Shown here: positions 31,699 through 39,160 of the stretch, in pieces
Layout: every line of letters begins with the position of its first letter
Position numbering within the stretch: the first letter of the stretch is position 1
Assembly: GCA_020853095.1 (NCBI GenBank)
Contig: JADYZN010000017.1
Location: forward strand, 1-60,628
Origin: Phycisphaerales bacterium
Lineage (GTDB): Bacteria; Planctomycetota; Phycisphaerae; Tepidisphaerales; Tepidisphaeraceae
Length of the DNA: 60,628 nucleotides
Direction of reading: 5' to 3'
The notes under the pieces: model-generated
The model's input: the letters and a program-made list of their open reading frames with translations, nothing else
Told to the model about the DNA's origin: nothing
The model's database searches: none
Program-made: the position numbers and the translations under genes

Positions 31699-31755
31699 TT
31701 GCCCATTGGCCTTCCGTGCGCTATCTTTCTAGCCCCGGATGCGATGGCCGCATCC
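31699..31755 (+). promoter_or_regulatory. candidate promoter and leader hairpin of the transketolase gene
   Basis: TTGCCC (31699-31704) and TATCTT (31722-31727) are 17 bp apart, each four of six matches. The transcript would start near a perfect 7-bp inverted repeat GGATGCG/CGCATCC (31737-31743 with 31749-31755, 5-nt loop). Moderate evidence only. Confidence 0.35.
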
Positions 31756-31792
31756 TGTGAGTGATGTTGGACCTGATTTTTGGAGTTGGATC

Positions 31793-33766
31793 ATGAGTTT
31801 CGCCGCCGATGTGAACAAAAAAGCAATTGATCTGGGAAGATTGTCGGTGGAGATGACCACCGCGGCCGGGTCGGGACATCCCTCGACCGCGTTGTCGCTG
31901 ACGCACCTGGTGACGGTGCTGATGTATCAGCAGATGCGGTGGGATCCGAAAAACCCGTGGAACCCGGGTGCGGACCGATTGGTGTTGTCCGAAGGGCACG
32001 CGGTGCCGATTGTTTACGCGGCCTATGCGGACCTGGGCGGGATGGTGACGCCACCCGGAAAAACGCAGGACAAGTCGGCCGCGCGGGCCTTGACCCGTCA
32101 GGATGTGTTGTCGTTGCGGGCAATCGAATCGCCGCTGGACGGCCACCCGCATCCGCAGGTGGGCGTGCCGTTTTTTGACGCGGCGACCGGTTCGCTGGGA
32201 CAGGGGTTGTCGGTGGCGGCCGGGCTTGGATCGGCGGCGCGGATGGACAAGATCGACCGGAACATCTATTGCATCATCGGGGATGGTGAATCGCGCGAGG
32301 GGCAGATCTGGGAGGCGATGGATTACATCGCCGATCATGCGCTGACCAACGTGGTGACGATTTTCAACTGCAACGAACTGGCGCAAAGCGACTGGGTCAG
32401 CCCGCAACAATCCTCCGAGACGCTTGCCCGCAAGGCCGAGGCGTTCGGGTTCATCACCCGCATCATCGACGGCCACGATCCGGATCAGATCGCCAAGGCA
32501 TTCAATGAACTGCACGTGATCAAGAACGGCAACCGGCCGCTGGCCATCGTCGCCCGGACGGTCAAGGGGTGGGGCGCTTCCATGGAACAGGGGATGGGCA
32601 AACATGGAACGCCGGTCAAGAAAGACCAGTTGCCGGAGCTGTTCAAGGAACTGGACCAGACCGCCAGGGACCTGGGTGTTGCCGAACACCAGGATCAGGG
32701 CCGGTTGAAAATTCGACCGATCACCACGCAGGCCCCCGCCCACCAGACGACCGCGCAAAAACCGATCAAGGCGGCCGCGTTCGCCGAGGGGTTGGCGATG
32801 GTCGGCCTGGACAAGGATTTGGCGGCCGGCAAGGGAATCGCCCCGCGAAAAGCCTATGGTGCGGCCTTGGTGGCATTGGGGGCGGCCGACAAGCGGATCG
32901 TGGGGTTGGATGCGGACGTTAAAAATTCAACCCATGCCGAGTGGTTCTTCAAAAAATTCCCCGACCAATACCTGGAATGCAAGATCGCCGAACAGAACAT
33001 GATCTCGGTGGCGGCCGGCGTTTCGGCGGCGGGGAAAATCCCGTTCTGCTCCACCTTCGCCAAATTCGTCGAGCGGGCATATGACCAGACGGCGATGGCG
33101 ATCATCTCCGGCGCGAACCTGAAAATCACCGGCTCGCACGCCGGCGTCACGCTGGCGGCCGATGGACCCAGCCAGATGTCGCTACCGGATGTGGCGTTTT
33201 TCCGAAGTTTCTGCCACGTCAAAAACTTCAACGGCCAGCCGGCCGTACGATATTTCTTCCCGGCCGATGCGGTCAGTTGTTACAAACTGACCGAATTGAT
33301 GGCCAACCTCGATGGTTGCTGCTATCAGCGGACGCTGCGGGCGGATGTCAAGGCGCTGTACAAGCCGGAGGAAACGTTTGAAGTCGGCGGATACAAGGTC
33401 TTGCGTGAAGGCAAGGACCTGGTGTTCGTGTCGGCCGGTTACATGGTTCACGAATGCCTGCGGGCGGCCGATGAACTGGCGAAAAACGGCCGCAAGGCCA
33501 CCGTCATCGACGCCTATTCGCTGCCGTTGAACGCCAAGGGCATCCTTGAGATCGCCTCTCGCAATGGAAACCAGATCGTCACGGTGGAAGACAACTACAC
33601 CGGCGGCCTCGACGCCGAAATCGCCACCGCCAACTCCACCGAGTCGGCCGGCATCAAGCTCAAAAACCTGTTCGTCGCCCACATCCCCAAGTCCGGCCGC
33701 GAACCGCAGGATGTGCTGGATTATCTGAACCTGGGATACAAGAGCATCGTGAAGGCGGTGGGCTGA
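31793..33766 (+). CDS. tkt: transketolase
   Basis: Thiamine-diphosphate enzyme that moves two-carbon units between sugar phosphates in the pentose phosphate pathway. The 657-residue single chain has the substrate His in GSGHPSTALS, the ThDP motif GDGESREGQIWEAMDY...NCNE, the catalytic Glu in AEQNMISVAAG and GSHAGVTLAADGPSQ for the acceptor phosphate/ThDP pyrimidine part. The start at 31793 (GGAG upstream) is preferred over an in-frame ATG 54 bp earlier. It is a full-length form rather than the split archaeal type. Ribulokinase, transketolase and the mutarotase all bear on pentose/hexose phosphates. Confidence 0.95.
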   Translation: MSFAADVNKKAIDLGRLSVEMTTAAGSGHPSTALSLTHLVTVLMYQQMRWDPKNPWNPGADRLVLSEGHAVPIVYAAYADLGGMVTPPGKTQDKSAARALTRQDVLSLRAIESPLDGHPHPQVGVPFFDAATGSLGQGLSVAAGLGSAARMDKIDRNIYCIIGDGESREGQIWEAMDYIADHALTNVVTIFNCNELAQSDWVSPQQSSETLARKAEAFGFITRIIDGHDPDQIAKAFNELHVIKNGNRPLAIVARTVKGWGASMEQGMGKHGTPVKKDQLPELFKELDQTARDLGVAEHQDQGRLKIRPITTQAPAHQTTAQKPIKAAAFAEGLAMVGLDKDLAAGKGIAPRKAYGAALVALGAADKRIVGLDADVKNSTHAEWFFKKFPDQYLECKIAEQNMISVAAGVSAAGKIPFCSTFAKFVERAYDQTAMAIISGANLKITGSHAGVTLAADGPSQMSLPDVAFFRSFCHVKNFNGQPAVRYFFPADAVSCYKLTELMANLDGCCYQRTLRADVKALYKPEETFEVGGYKVLREGKDLVFVSAGYMVHECLRAADELAKNGRKATVIDAYSLPLNAKGILEIASRNGNQIVTVEDNYTGGLDAEIATANSTESAGIKLKNLFVAHIPKSGREPQDVLDYLNLGYKSIVKAVG

Positions 33767-33826
33767 TCAACCTGACATCCACCACTCTTCATTTCATCCA
33801 CTTGTATCCTTGCAGGGATTGCATGG

Positions 33827-34681
33827 ATGTCCATTGATCTGTGCATTTTGGCATCCGGTTCGGCCGGGAATTGCAGCGTGGTGCGAACGCCGGCGGGGGC
33901 GATGCTGATTGATGCGGGGATTGGGCCGCGCACGGCCGCCAAACGGCTGGTGGGGACGGGGCTGGGTGTGGAAGAAATCCGGTCCATCTGCCTGACCCAC
34001 CTGGACCGCGATCATTTTTCCCCCACCTGGTTGAACACCCTTGCCCGCTTGAAAATCCAGGTCTATTGCCACCGCCGATCCTTGCGAAATTTGTCGAAAC
34101 TCGCGGCCGAGCTTCATCCGGACATTGATTGGTCCGGGCAGATCACCGGCTTTGATCACACTTGCTTTGAGCCATTGAGTGGGTTGCGATTTTCGCCGAT
34201 CCCCCTGGCGCACGATGTTGAAGGTTCGCACGGGTTTGTGGTTGAAGGGTTTGGATGCCGGGCCGGATATGCCACCGATCTGGGGCAGGTTCCGCCGGAA
34301 TTGATTCATCAATTCGTCGATCTGGACATTCTGGCCCTTGAAAGCAACTACGACCCGCAAATGCAGCGTGAAAGCCCCCGGCCGGAGTTTTTGAAACAGC
34401 GCATCATGGGCGGAGCGGGACATCTGTCCAATGAACAGGCCCTGTCGGCCATCGTCAAGATTCTGGATGGATGCACGTCGAAACTTCCGGTTCACATCGT
34501 GCTGCTGCACCGCAGCCGCCAGTGCAATTGCCCCAAGTTGCTGCGGCGGCTGGCCGGGCGGGATCAACGCATCGCACCAAGGCTCACGCTGGCCGAACAA
34601 CACCAGCGATCCGAGTGGCTGCGGGCTTCCTCCGATGCCCGGCCGCTGGATGGCGAGCAACTGTCGATGGGCTGGTCATAG
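33827..34681 (+). CDS. MBL-fold metallo-hydrolase
   Basis: A 284-residue metallo-beta-lactamase-fold protein similar to the YycJ/WalJ type. The start CILASGSAGNCSVVRT and LIDAGIGPR are characteristic. The metal motif reads THLDRDH (H-x-D-x-D-H) where most members have H-x-H-x-D-H, so the second His ligand is replaced by Asp, as occurs in some subfamilies. A later YATDLGQ and ESNYD provide further ligands. The transketolase gene ends 60 bp upstream. Nuclease activity is possible by family, but unproven. Confidence 0.82.
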   Translation: MSIDLCILASGSAGNCSVVRTPAGAMLIDAGIGPRTAAKRLVGTGLGVEEIRSICLTHLDRDHFSPTWLNTLARLKIQVYCHRRSLRNLSKLAAELHPDIDWSGQITGFDHTCFEPLSGLRFSPIPLAHDVEGSHGFVVEGFGCRAGYATDLGQVPPELIHQFVDLDILALESNYDPQMQRESPRPEFLKQRIMGGAGHLSNEQALSAIVKILDGCTSKLPVHIVLLHRSRQCNCPKLLRRLAGRDQRIAPRLTLAEQHQRSEWLRASSDARPLDGEQLSMGWS

Positions 34682-34740
34682 CCACGGCCGGATTTTTGCC
34701 TGTTCCCACCGGCGTACATGGGATACAACGTCATAGATTC

Positions 34741-35070
34741 ATGCCAAACCCCTTCACCCAGCCACCGGTGTTGTACCCGACCCATTACGTTTGGCTGGTG
34801 TTCGCATCGGCCCTGGACATTATGTTCACCTGGATCGTGCTGCATTTCGGCGGGTGGGAGGTCAACGGCGTGGCCCAACGGGTGCTGGAACGTTACGGGC
34901 TGCCGGGGATCGTCCTGTTCAAATTTGCGATGGTGACGCTCGTGATCGTGCTGTGCGAATCGATCGGCCGCATCAACAACCCCGCCGGCCGGCGGCTGGC
35001 GACGGCGGCGATCATCCTCACGTTCCTGCCGGTCACGCTGGCGGCCCTGCAACTGTTATTGCATGGATAG
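34741..35070 (+). CDS. small integral membrane protein, DUF5658-like
   Basis: A 109-residue protein with about three hydrophobic segments (residues 15-37, 54-75 and 84-107). The first segment reads YVWLVFASALDIMFTWIVLH, followed by polar loops with GGWEVNGVAQRVL. This pattern matches DUF5658-type small membrane proteins, though I can't be certain. No function is known. It lies 59 bp after the MBL gene and is convergent with an oxidoreductase gene 6 bp away. Confidence 0.6.
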   Translation: MPNPFTQPPVLYPTHYVWLVFASALDIMFTWIVLHFGGWEVNGVAQRVLERYGLPGIVLFKFAMVTLVIVLCESIGRINNPAGRRLATAAIILTFLPVTLAALQLLLHG

Positions 35071-35076
35071 GCGGGA

Positions 35077-36246
35077 TCATCTCCCGAAGGATTTGCCGAA
35101 ATCCATCGTGGCGTTGGCATTGGCGGCCAGGTTCTTTTTGCCGCCGTATTTCCGAGCCAGATCAAGCAACAGCCGATCGTAGGCATCCCCGTCGATGGGC
35201 AGATCAACGGATGTTCGGTTGACGCCGGACATCAGCATGGCGTTGCCCAACTCCAGGCTGAGAATCCCATCCGTGCCCGGAGCGATCATCGGTTCATCGC
35301 GCAGAATCGCGTTGACGAAATTCTGGGTGATCTTCCAGTGGGCGCCATCGCTGGAACGGTCAAAGGGGACATCGATGTCCCATGATTCCATATGGGCGAA
35401 AATTTCCGGCGTCGTCTGGTTGTATTCCTGAACGCTCTGGCGGGTGCGGGAAAAGGAGATTTTGTTTGTTTCCGCGACGATCCGGCCGCGATCTCCGGCG
35501 ATTTCCAGCCGATTGGTGCCGGGCATCTCGGCGGTGTTGGTGATGAAATGCCCGACGGCGCCGTTGGAGTATTCCAGCATGGCGCTGACGTCGTCCTCGA
35601 CTTCGATCGGATGCATCTTGCCGATGCCGACCATGGCCGTCACCCGGCTGGGTTTCAATCCGGTGACCCACTGGATCAGATCCAGCGTGTGCGGACACTG
35701 ATTGATCAGCACGCCGCCCCCTTCGCCCGACCAGGTGGCCCGCCAGCCGCCCGATGCGTAATAGGCGAAGGACCGGAAGATGTCGGTGACGATCCAGGTA
35801 ATGCGGCGGATTTCGCCCAGTTCTCCGCCCGCGATCAATTCACGAAGTTTGGTGTACATCCCAACCGTTCGCAGATTCAGCATCACGCCGAACTTGAGCT
35901 TCGGGTATTTGGCGGCAACGTCGTTCAGATGACGGGCCGCCTTGACCGAAACCGCGACCGGCTTTTCGCACAACACGTGCAACCCCCTGGCGAAGGCCGC
36001 CTCGGAAATCGGCACATGCGAATAATGGGGCGTGGCGACCAGCACCGCGTCGATCAGGCCGCTGGCAAACATATCCTCCCAACGCTCGAAGGTTTTGATG
36101 CCCGGTTGCGATGCGAACTGGGCAAAACGTGCCGGGTTGTTGTCGGCGACGGCCGCGAGAGTGGCATTTTTGACGTTGCCAAACATCTTCGCATGGTGGC
36201 TGCCCATGTTTCCAAGGCCGATGATTCCAAAACGAACGTTGTCCAT
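35077..36246 (-). CDS. Gfo/Idh/MocA family oxidoreductase
   Basis: A 389-residue NAD(P)-dependent sugar oxidoreductase. The Rossmann start is VRFGIIGLGNMGSHHAKMF, the EKPVAVS signature falls near residue 93, and the C-terminal domain has GGVLINQCPHTLDLIQW, which carries the conserved HxxD/H substrate-binding residues. It is a paralog of the 19973-20992 gene but clearly distinct. Single gene: upstream lies a 56-bp gap to the LOG gene. Substrate unknown, probably an aldose or inositol derivative. Confidence 0.87.
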   Translation of the reverse strand: MDNVRFGIIGLGNMGSHHAKMFGNVKNATLAAVADNNPARFAQFASQPGIKTFERWEDMFASGLIDAVLVATPHYSHVPISEAAFARGLHVLCEKPVAVSVKAARHLNDVAAKYPKLKFGVMLNLRTVGMYTKLRELIAGGELGEIRRITWIVTDIFRSFAYYASGGWRATWSGEGGGVLINQCPHTLDLIQWVTGLKPSRVTAMVGIGKMHPIEVEDDVSAMLEYSNGAVGHFITNTAEMPGTNRLEIAGDRGRIVAETNKISFSRTRQSVQEYNQTTPEIFAHMESWDIDVPFDRSSDGAHWKITQNFVNAILRDEPMIAPGTDGILSLELGNAMLMSGVNRTSVDLPIDGDAYDRLLLDLARKYGGKKNLAANANATMDFGKSFGR

Positions 36247-36302
36247 GATGATCCCTGTAAAATCCCTTTGACGATATTAGAGTAACCCGCTTGATCCGAC
36301 AG

Positions 36303-37406
36303 TCAATCGGCGCTGGTTTTCATGTCATTGAGCCGGTCGATCAGCAGGCGAAGCCGCCCGTGTTCCCGCTTGTTGAAATGAAACGTCAGCCTTGGCAGGT
36401 GGGCGATGGCCGGCTCATCCTGTTCGGCCTTCAGGGCCGGTCCGACGCGAAAATCGCCCGATACCTTGATGTCCGAAAAATCCCGCGTGATCTCCCGCAG
36501 TTGCGCGGGCGCGGGCGCTTCCCGCAACCGCATCACCAGCAGGTCCTTCCAATATCGAAGGCTGTGATAATTGTTGTAAAAATGGCGCACCTCGTGGACG
36601 GCGGCGTCGATGTCATCGGTGATTTTGTAGAGGTTCAGGTCATCTGGCCCAATCAGGCCGCGCTCCAGCAGTTGCGTTTTGACGTAACGCTGCCAACTGC
36701 TCCAGTAATCGCCGCCGGGGCGGTCGACAAAGACGATCGGCATGGGGACCGATTTGCCGGTCTGCACCAGCGTCAGCACCTCAAAACCCTCATCCATCGT
36801 GCCAAACCCACCGGGAAACAGCGCCACCGCGTGACTGAATCGCACGAACATCAGTTTGCGCGTGAAAAAATATTTGAAATGAATCAGCTTGGGGTCGTCG
36901 GCGATGAACGGATTGGTCTTCTGCTCGAATGGAAGGCGGATCGCCAACCCGAACGACGGCTTGGCCCCCGCCCCGCCATGGCCCGCCGCCATGATGCCGC
37001 CGCCGGCGCCGGTGGTGACCATCCATCCCGCTGCCGCCATTTTACGGGCGAATTCGGCCGCCTGCTGATAATCGCCGTGGCTTTCGGGCGTGCGGGCGCT
37101 GCCAAAAATACTGACCTTGCGGATGTCGCGGTACGGCGCGAAGATTTTCAACGCATATCGCAACTCGCTGAAACTCTTGCTGATCAACTTGATGTCGCCG
37201 CGATTGGTCTGGTCGCGCAGCAGCTTGGCCGCATCCGTCACGATGTCCGCCACCAGATCCCCATTGGGAACGTCCTCCAATTGCTTCACCAGGTTCGCGA
37301 CGGCATGCGAAATGGGGGAGATGCGATCGCGTGACACCGCCCGCGTCGGCTCGGTCGTCTCCTGCGACTGCTCCACGTTCTCGGATGCCACATCCTTGTT
37401 TTTCAT
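36303..37406 (-). CDS. LOG-family (TIGR00730) phosphoribohydrolase-like protein
   Basis: A 367-residue protein with the LOG Rossmann-like fold: VSIFGSARTPE, TTGAGGGIMAAGHGGAGA, FFTRKLMFVRFS and the signature PGGFGTMDEGFE. Members split nucleotide 5'-monophosphates to base and ribose 5-phosphate (cytokinin activation in plants; PpnN in E. coli). An N-terminal extension of about 85 residues and a C-terminal tail of about 80 make it longer than LOG and closer to PpnN-like forms. GGAGAAAG precedes the ATG. It is 18 bp after nth, in one transcript with nth and the DUF4149-like gene. Confidence 0.85.
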   Translation of the reverse strand: MKNKDVASENVEQSQETTEPTRAVSRDRISPISHAVANLVKQLEDVPNGDLVADIVTDAAKLLRDQTNRGDIKLISKSFSELRYALKIFAPYRDIRKVSIFGSARTPESHGDYQQAAEFARKMAAAGWMVTTGAGGGIMAAGHGGAGAKPSFGLAIRLPFEQKTNPFIADDPKLIHFKYFFTRKLMFVRFSHAVALFPGGFGTMDEGFEVLTLVQTGKSVPMPIVFVDRPGGDYWSSWQRYVKTQLLERGLIGPDDLNLYKITDDIDAAVHEVRHFYNNYHSLRYWKDLLVMRLREAPAPAQLREITRDFSDIKVSGDFRVGPALKAEQDEPAIAHLPRLTFHFNKREHGRLRLLIDRLNDMKTSAD

Positions 37407-37424
37407 CTTTCTCCACCGGTCAAA

Positions 37425-38093
37425 TCAATGAATCGACCTCTGTTTGACAAACTTTTTCCCCGCCGGGCAATCCGGCAACAGCGGGCATCGCTCGCATTTG
37501 GGGTTTCGCGCCGTACACAACGCCCGGCCGTGCTGAATCAACAGATGCGGCCAGATCGTCCAATCCTCCCTGGGAACCACCTCCATCAGGTCCCGCTCGA
37601 TTTTCACCGGATCGGTCTGTCTTGTCAGCCCCAGCCGCCCGCTGATTCGCGCCACGTGCGTATCGACCACGATCCCGACGTTGATGTCGAATGCGTTGCC
37701 CAGCACAACGTTGGCGGTCTTCCGGCCGACGCCGGCCAGTTCGGTCAGTTCCTCCATGGTCCGGGGCACTTTGCCGGCATGTCGTTGCACCAGCGCGGCC
37801 GCCATGGCGCGGATGCTTTTGGCCTTGTTGCGAAAAAAACCGGTCGATTGGATCTCCTTCTCCAGTTCCTCCTGCGACACCTTCGCAAAATCGGCGGCCG
37901 TCTTGTATTTGGCGAACAACCCCGCCGTCACCTTGTTCACCCGCTCATCGGTGCATTGCGCCGAAAGGATCGTCGCCACCAGCAATTGCAGGGGATTGTT
38001 GAAATTCAAACTGCACCGGGCGTCGGGATACAGCTTGCGCAAAATCGACAGGATCGACCCGATGCGCTGTTGACGCCGCTGATTCATCTTCAT
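37425..38093 (-). CDS. nth: endonuclease III (bifunctional DNA glycosylase/AP lyase)
   Basis: Base-excision repair enzyme that removes oxidised pyrimidines. The 222 residues include the helix-hairpin-helix GVGRKTANVVLG with the catalytic Lys, the catalytic Asp in VVDTHVARISGRLG and the [4Fe-4S] cysteines in C-x6-C-x2-C-x5-C (ARNPKCERCPLLPDC). It overlaps the preceding membrane-protein gene by 4 bp (ATGA), so translation is likely coupled. Confidence 0.96.
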   Translation of the reverse strand: MKMNQRRQQRIGSILSILRKLYPDARCSLNFNNPLQLLVATILSAQCTDERVNKVTAGLFAKYKTAADFAKVSQEELEKEIQSTGFFRNKAKSIRAMAAALVQRHAGKVPRTMEELTELAGVGRKTANVVLGNAFDINVGIVVDTHVARISGRLGLTRQTDPVKIERDLMEVVPREDWTIWPHLLIQHGRALCTARNPKCERCPLLPDCPAGKKFVKQRSIH

Positions 38094-38659
38094 CCCGCCA
38101 CCAGCGTCTGGGTAAACGACACGCTGCCGCTGAACAGGATCATCCCCAGCAGCAAAAACAGGACAATCCCCAGGATGGTGACGCTCTCGCGGTGATAATG
38201 GTCAAACTGATCCTTGGCGGGATTGGCCACTTCCGGTTCGTCGGCATGGTCCAGATATTCCTGTCGATGTTTCCACATGCGCGGGGCGATCGACCATGAG
38301 TCGTACGCCATCAAAATCACCGCCGCCACGTACAACGCCGTCCGCAAAATGATCGTGATCAACTGCGAACGATCGTGCAGATTGACCAAAAACCATTGCG
38401 CCCCCAACGCGAGAAACAACGCCCCCGCGCAAACCGCCTGCACCCGCATCAGCGTCCGCAGCAAATTTCCGACAATCGCCCCCGCCAACAACGTCCCATG
38501 CTGATGTTCCAGGTTGACGCTCAACACCTCCGGCAACAATGGGTTGCTCTCTCGGACGGTCCTGAAAATCACCGGCGCGGCAATCGCCACGAACAACACC
38601 CCCCCAAACCAGGTGGACAACGCCAGCCAATACACAATCTGAATGAGCTGGAACAACAT
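38090..38659 (-). CDS. DUF4149-like integral membrane protein
   Basis: A 189-residue protein with four to five hydrophobic segments: about residues 5-30 (WLALSTWFGGVLFVAIAAPV), 55-90, 100-120 and 165-185. The N-terminal part resembles DUF4149, whose role is unknown. It overlaps nth by 4 bp and may be regulated with it. Upstream lies the repeat region of the DGR-like cassette. Confidence 0.6.
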   Translation of the reverse strand: MLFQLIQIVYWLALSTWFGGVLFVAIAAPVIFRTVRESNPLLPEVLSVNLEHQHGTLLAGAIVGNLLRTLMRVQAVCAGALFLALGAQWFLVNLHDRSQLITIILRTALYVAAVILMAYDSWSIAPRMWKHRQEYLDHADEPEVANPAKDQFDHYHRESVTILGIVLFLLLGMILFSGSVSFTQTLVAG

Positions 38660-38723
38660 GCCCCGCCATTATGAACACCCCATCCCCCGCCGCAAGCAAA
38701 CCGGCCGGCCGGCTATATTTCTG

Positions 38724-38745
38724 GGTCTGCCAATTTTTCTGTCGC
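38724..38745. repeat. third, partial copy of the cassette inverted repeat
   Basis: These 22 bp match 40310-40331 at 19 positions in direct orientation. They are also an imperfect complement (16 of 22) of the end of the left repeat (38821-38842). Together with that repeat, 38724-38842 forms a 119-bp element with inverted ends, MITE-like in shape; no clear target-site duplication was seen. Confidence 0.6.
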
Positions 38746-38764
38746 AGGCTCCGGGTTCACTGGC

Positions 38765-38842
38765 CCGAACGCTTTATTCGAGTGCCAGAGGGGGCGTGAA
38801 TAATATAGAAATTCAGCGCGCCGGCAGAAATACTGGTGGACC
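38765..38842 (+). repeat. left inverted repeat flanking the TR/VR cassette
   Basis: About 78 bp that match the reverse complement of 40310-40383 (roughly 80% by hand alignment, with small gaps; longest shared blocks CGCTTTATTCGAGT, TTCAGCGCGCC and CAGAAATACTGG). It lies just outside the template repeat, on the other side of which the variable gene begins. Confidence 0.75.
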
Positions 38843-38875
38843 TCGGCAAAGTCGCTTCAGTGCGGCTTCAGGGGC

Positions 38876-38998
38876 TTGCCACACGAAAACCGACATTGTT
38901 GTTCTCGTTCGCCGGGTCGTTGTTGTTGCGATTCGACGCCGCGTGGTTGTTCGAGTTGTTGTTCCACGAACCGCCCCGCAAGCCCCGATAAGACCCGG
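38876..38998 (-). repeat. DGR template repeat (TR)
   Basis: 123 bp on the minus strand that read like an FGE/C-type-lectin C terminus: RGLRGGSW, then a run of AAC codons (NNNSNNHAASNRNNNDPA), then GFRVAS. It matches the variable repeat at 39241-39363 at offset 365. In the core (38899-38962 against 39264-39327) 17 of 26 TR adenines are changed, but only 1 of 38 other bases. Surrounding sequence has no FGE domain, so it is not an expressed gene. This is the adenine-mutagenesis template signature of diversity-generating retroelements. Confidence 0.9.
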
Positions 38999-39114
38999 TT
39001 TGATCCCGCCGGCCCTTCCTCATGCCGCGGCCCGAAGTTTGTAACTCTGCGCATGGCTCACATGCCCCACCCACGCCGCCACGCTCTGGCTGACGTGTTT
39101 CACCGGCATTCGCA

Positions 39115-39131
39115 CGCCGCCTTCGGCGGCG
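39115..39131. promoter_or_regulatory. GC hairpin after the variable-protein gene
   Basis: Perfect 7-bp stem CGCCGCC/GGCGGCG with a TTC loop, 29 bp downstream of the variable gene's stop codon. It has no T-run in either direction. Some DGRs need a hairpin just downstream of the VR for homing; this one is about 110 bp from the VR, so that role is uncertain. It could end the transcript. Confidence 0.35.
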
Positions 39132-39160
39132 AAATGGTAAATGAGACAAAGAACAAAGGG

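Larger units (their letters stand above)
38660..38875. other. gene-free stretch between the membrane protein and the TR
   Basis: No gene. It holds a CCGGCCGGCCGG palindrome (38701-38712), the partial repeat 38724-38745 and the left inverted repeat 38765-38842. No reverse transcriptase or Avd reading frame occurs here, where a DGR would usually carry one. Confidence 0.5.

Noticed and set aside
38899-38962. Asn-rich low-complexity tract as slippage or simple repeat
   Set aside because: The tract keeps GCG GCG TCG, CGC, CCG GCG and GAG codons in register with the functional gene, so it is a homologous copy and not a simple repeat.
39115-39131. DGR homing hairpin downstream of the VR
   Set aside because: Known homing hairpins lie within a few bases of the VR end; this one is about 110 bp away, so it is listed only as a hairpin of unknown role.
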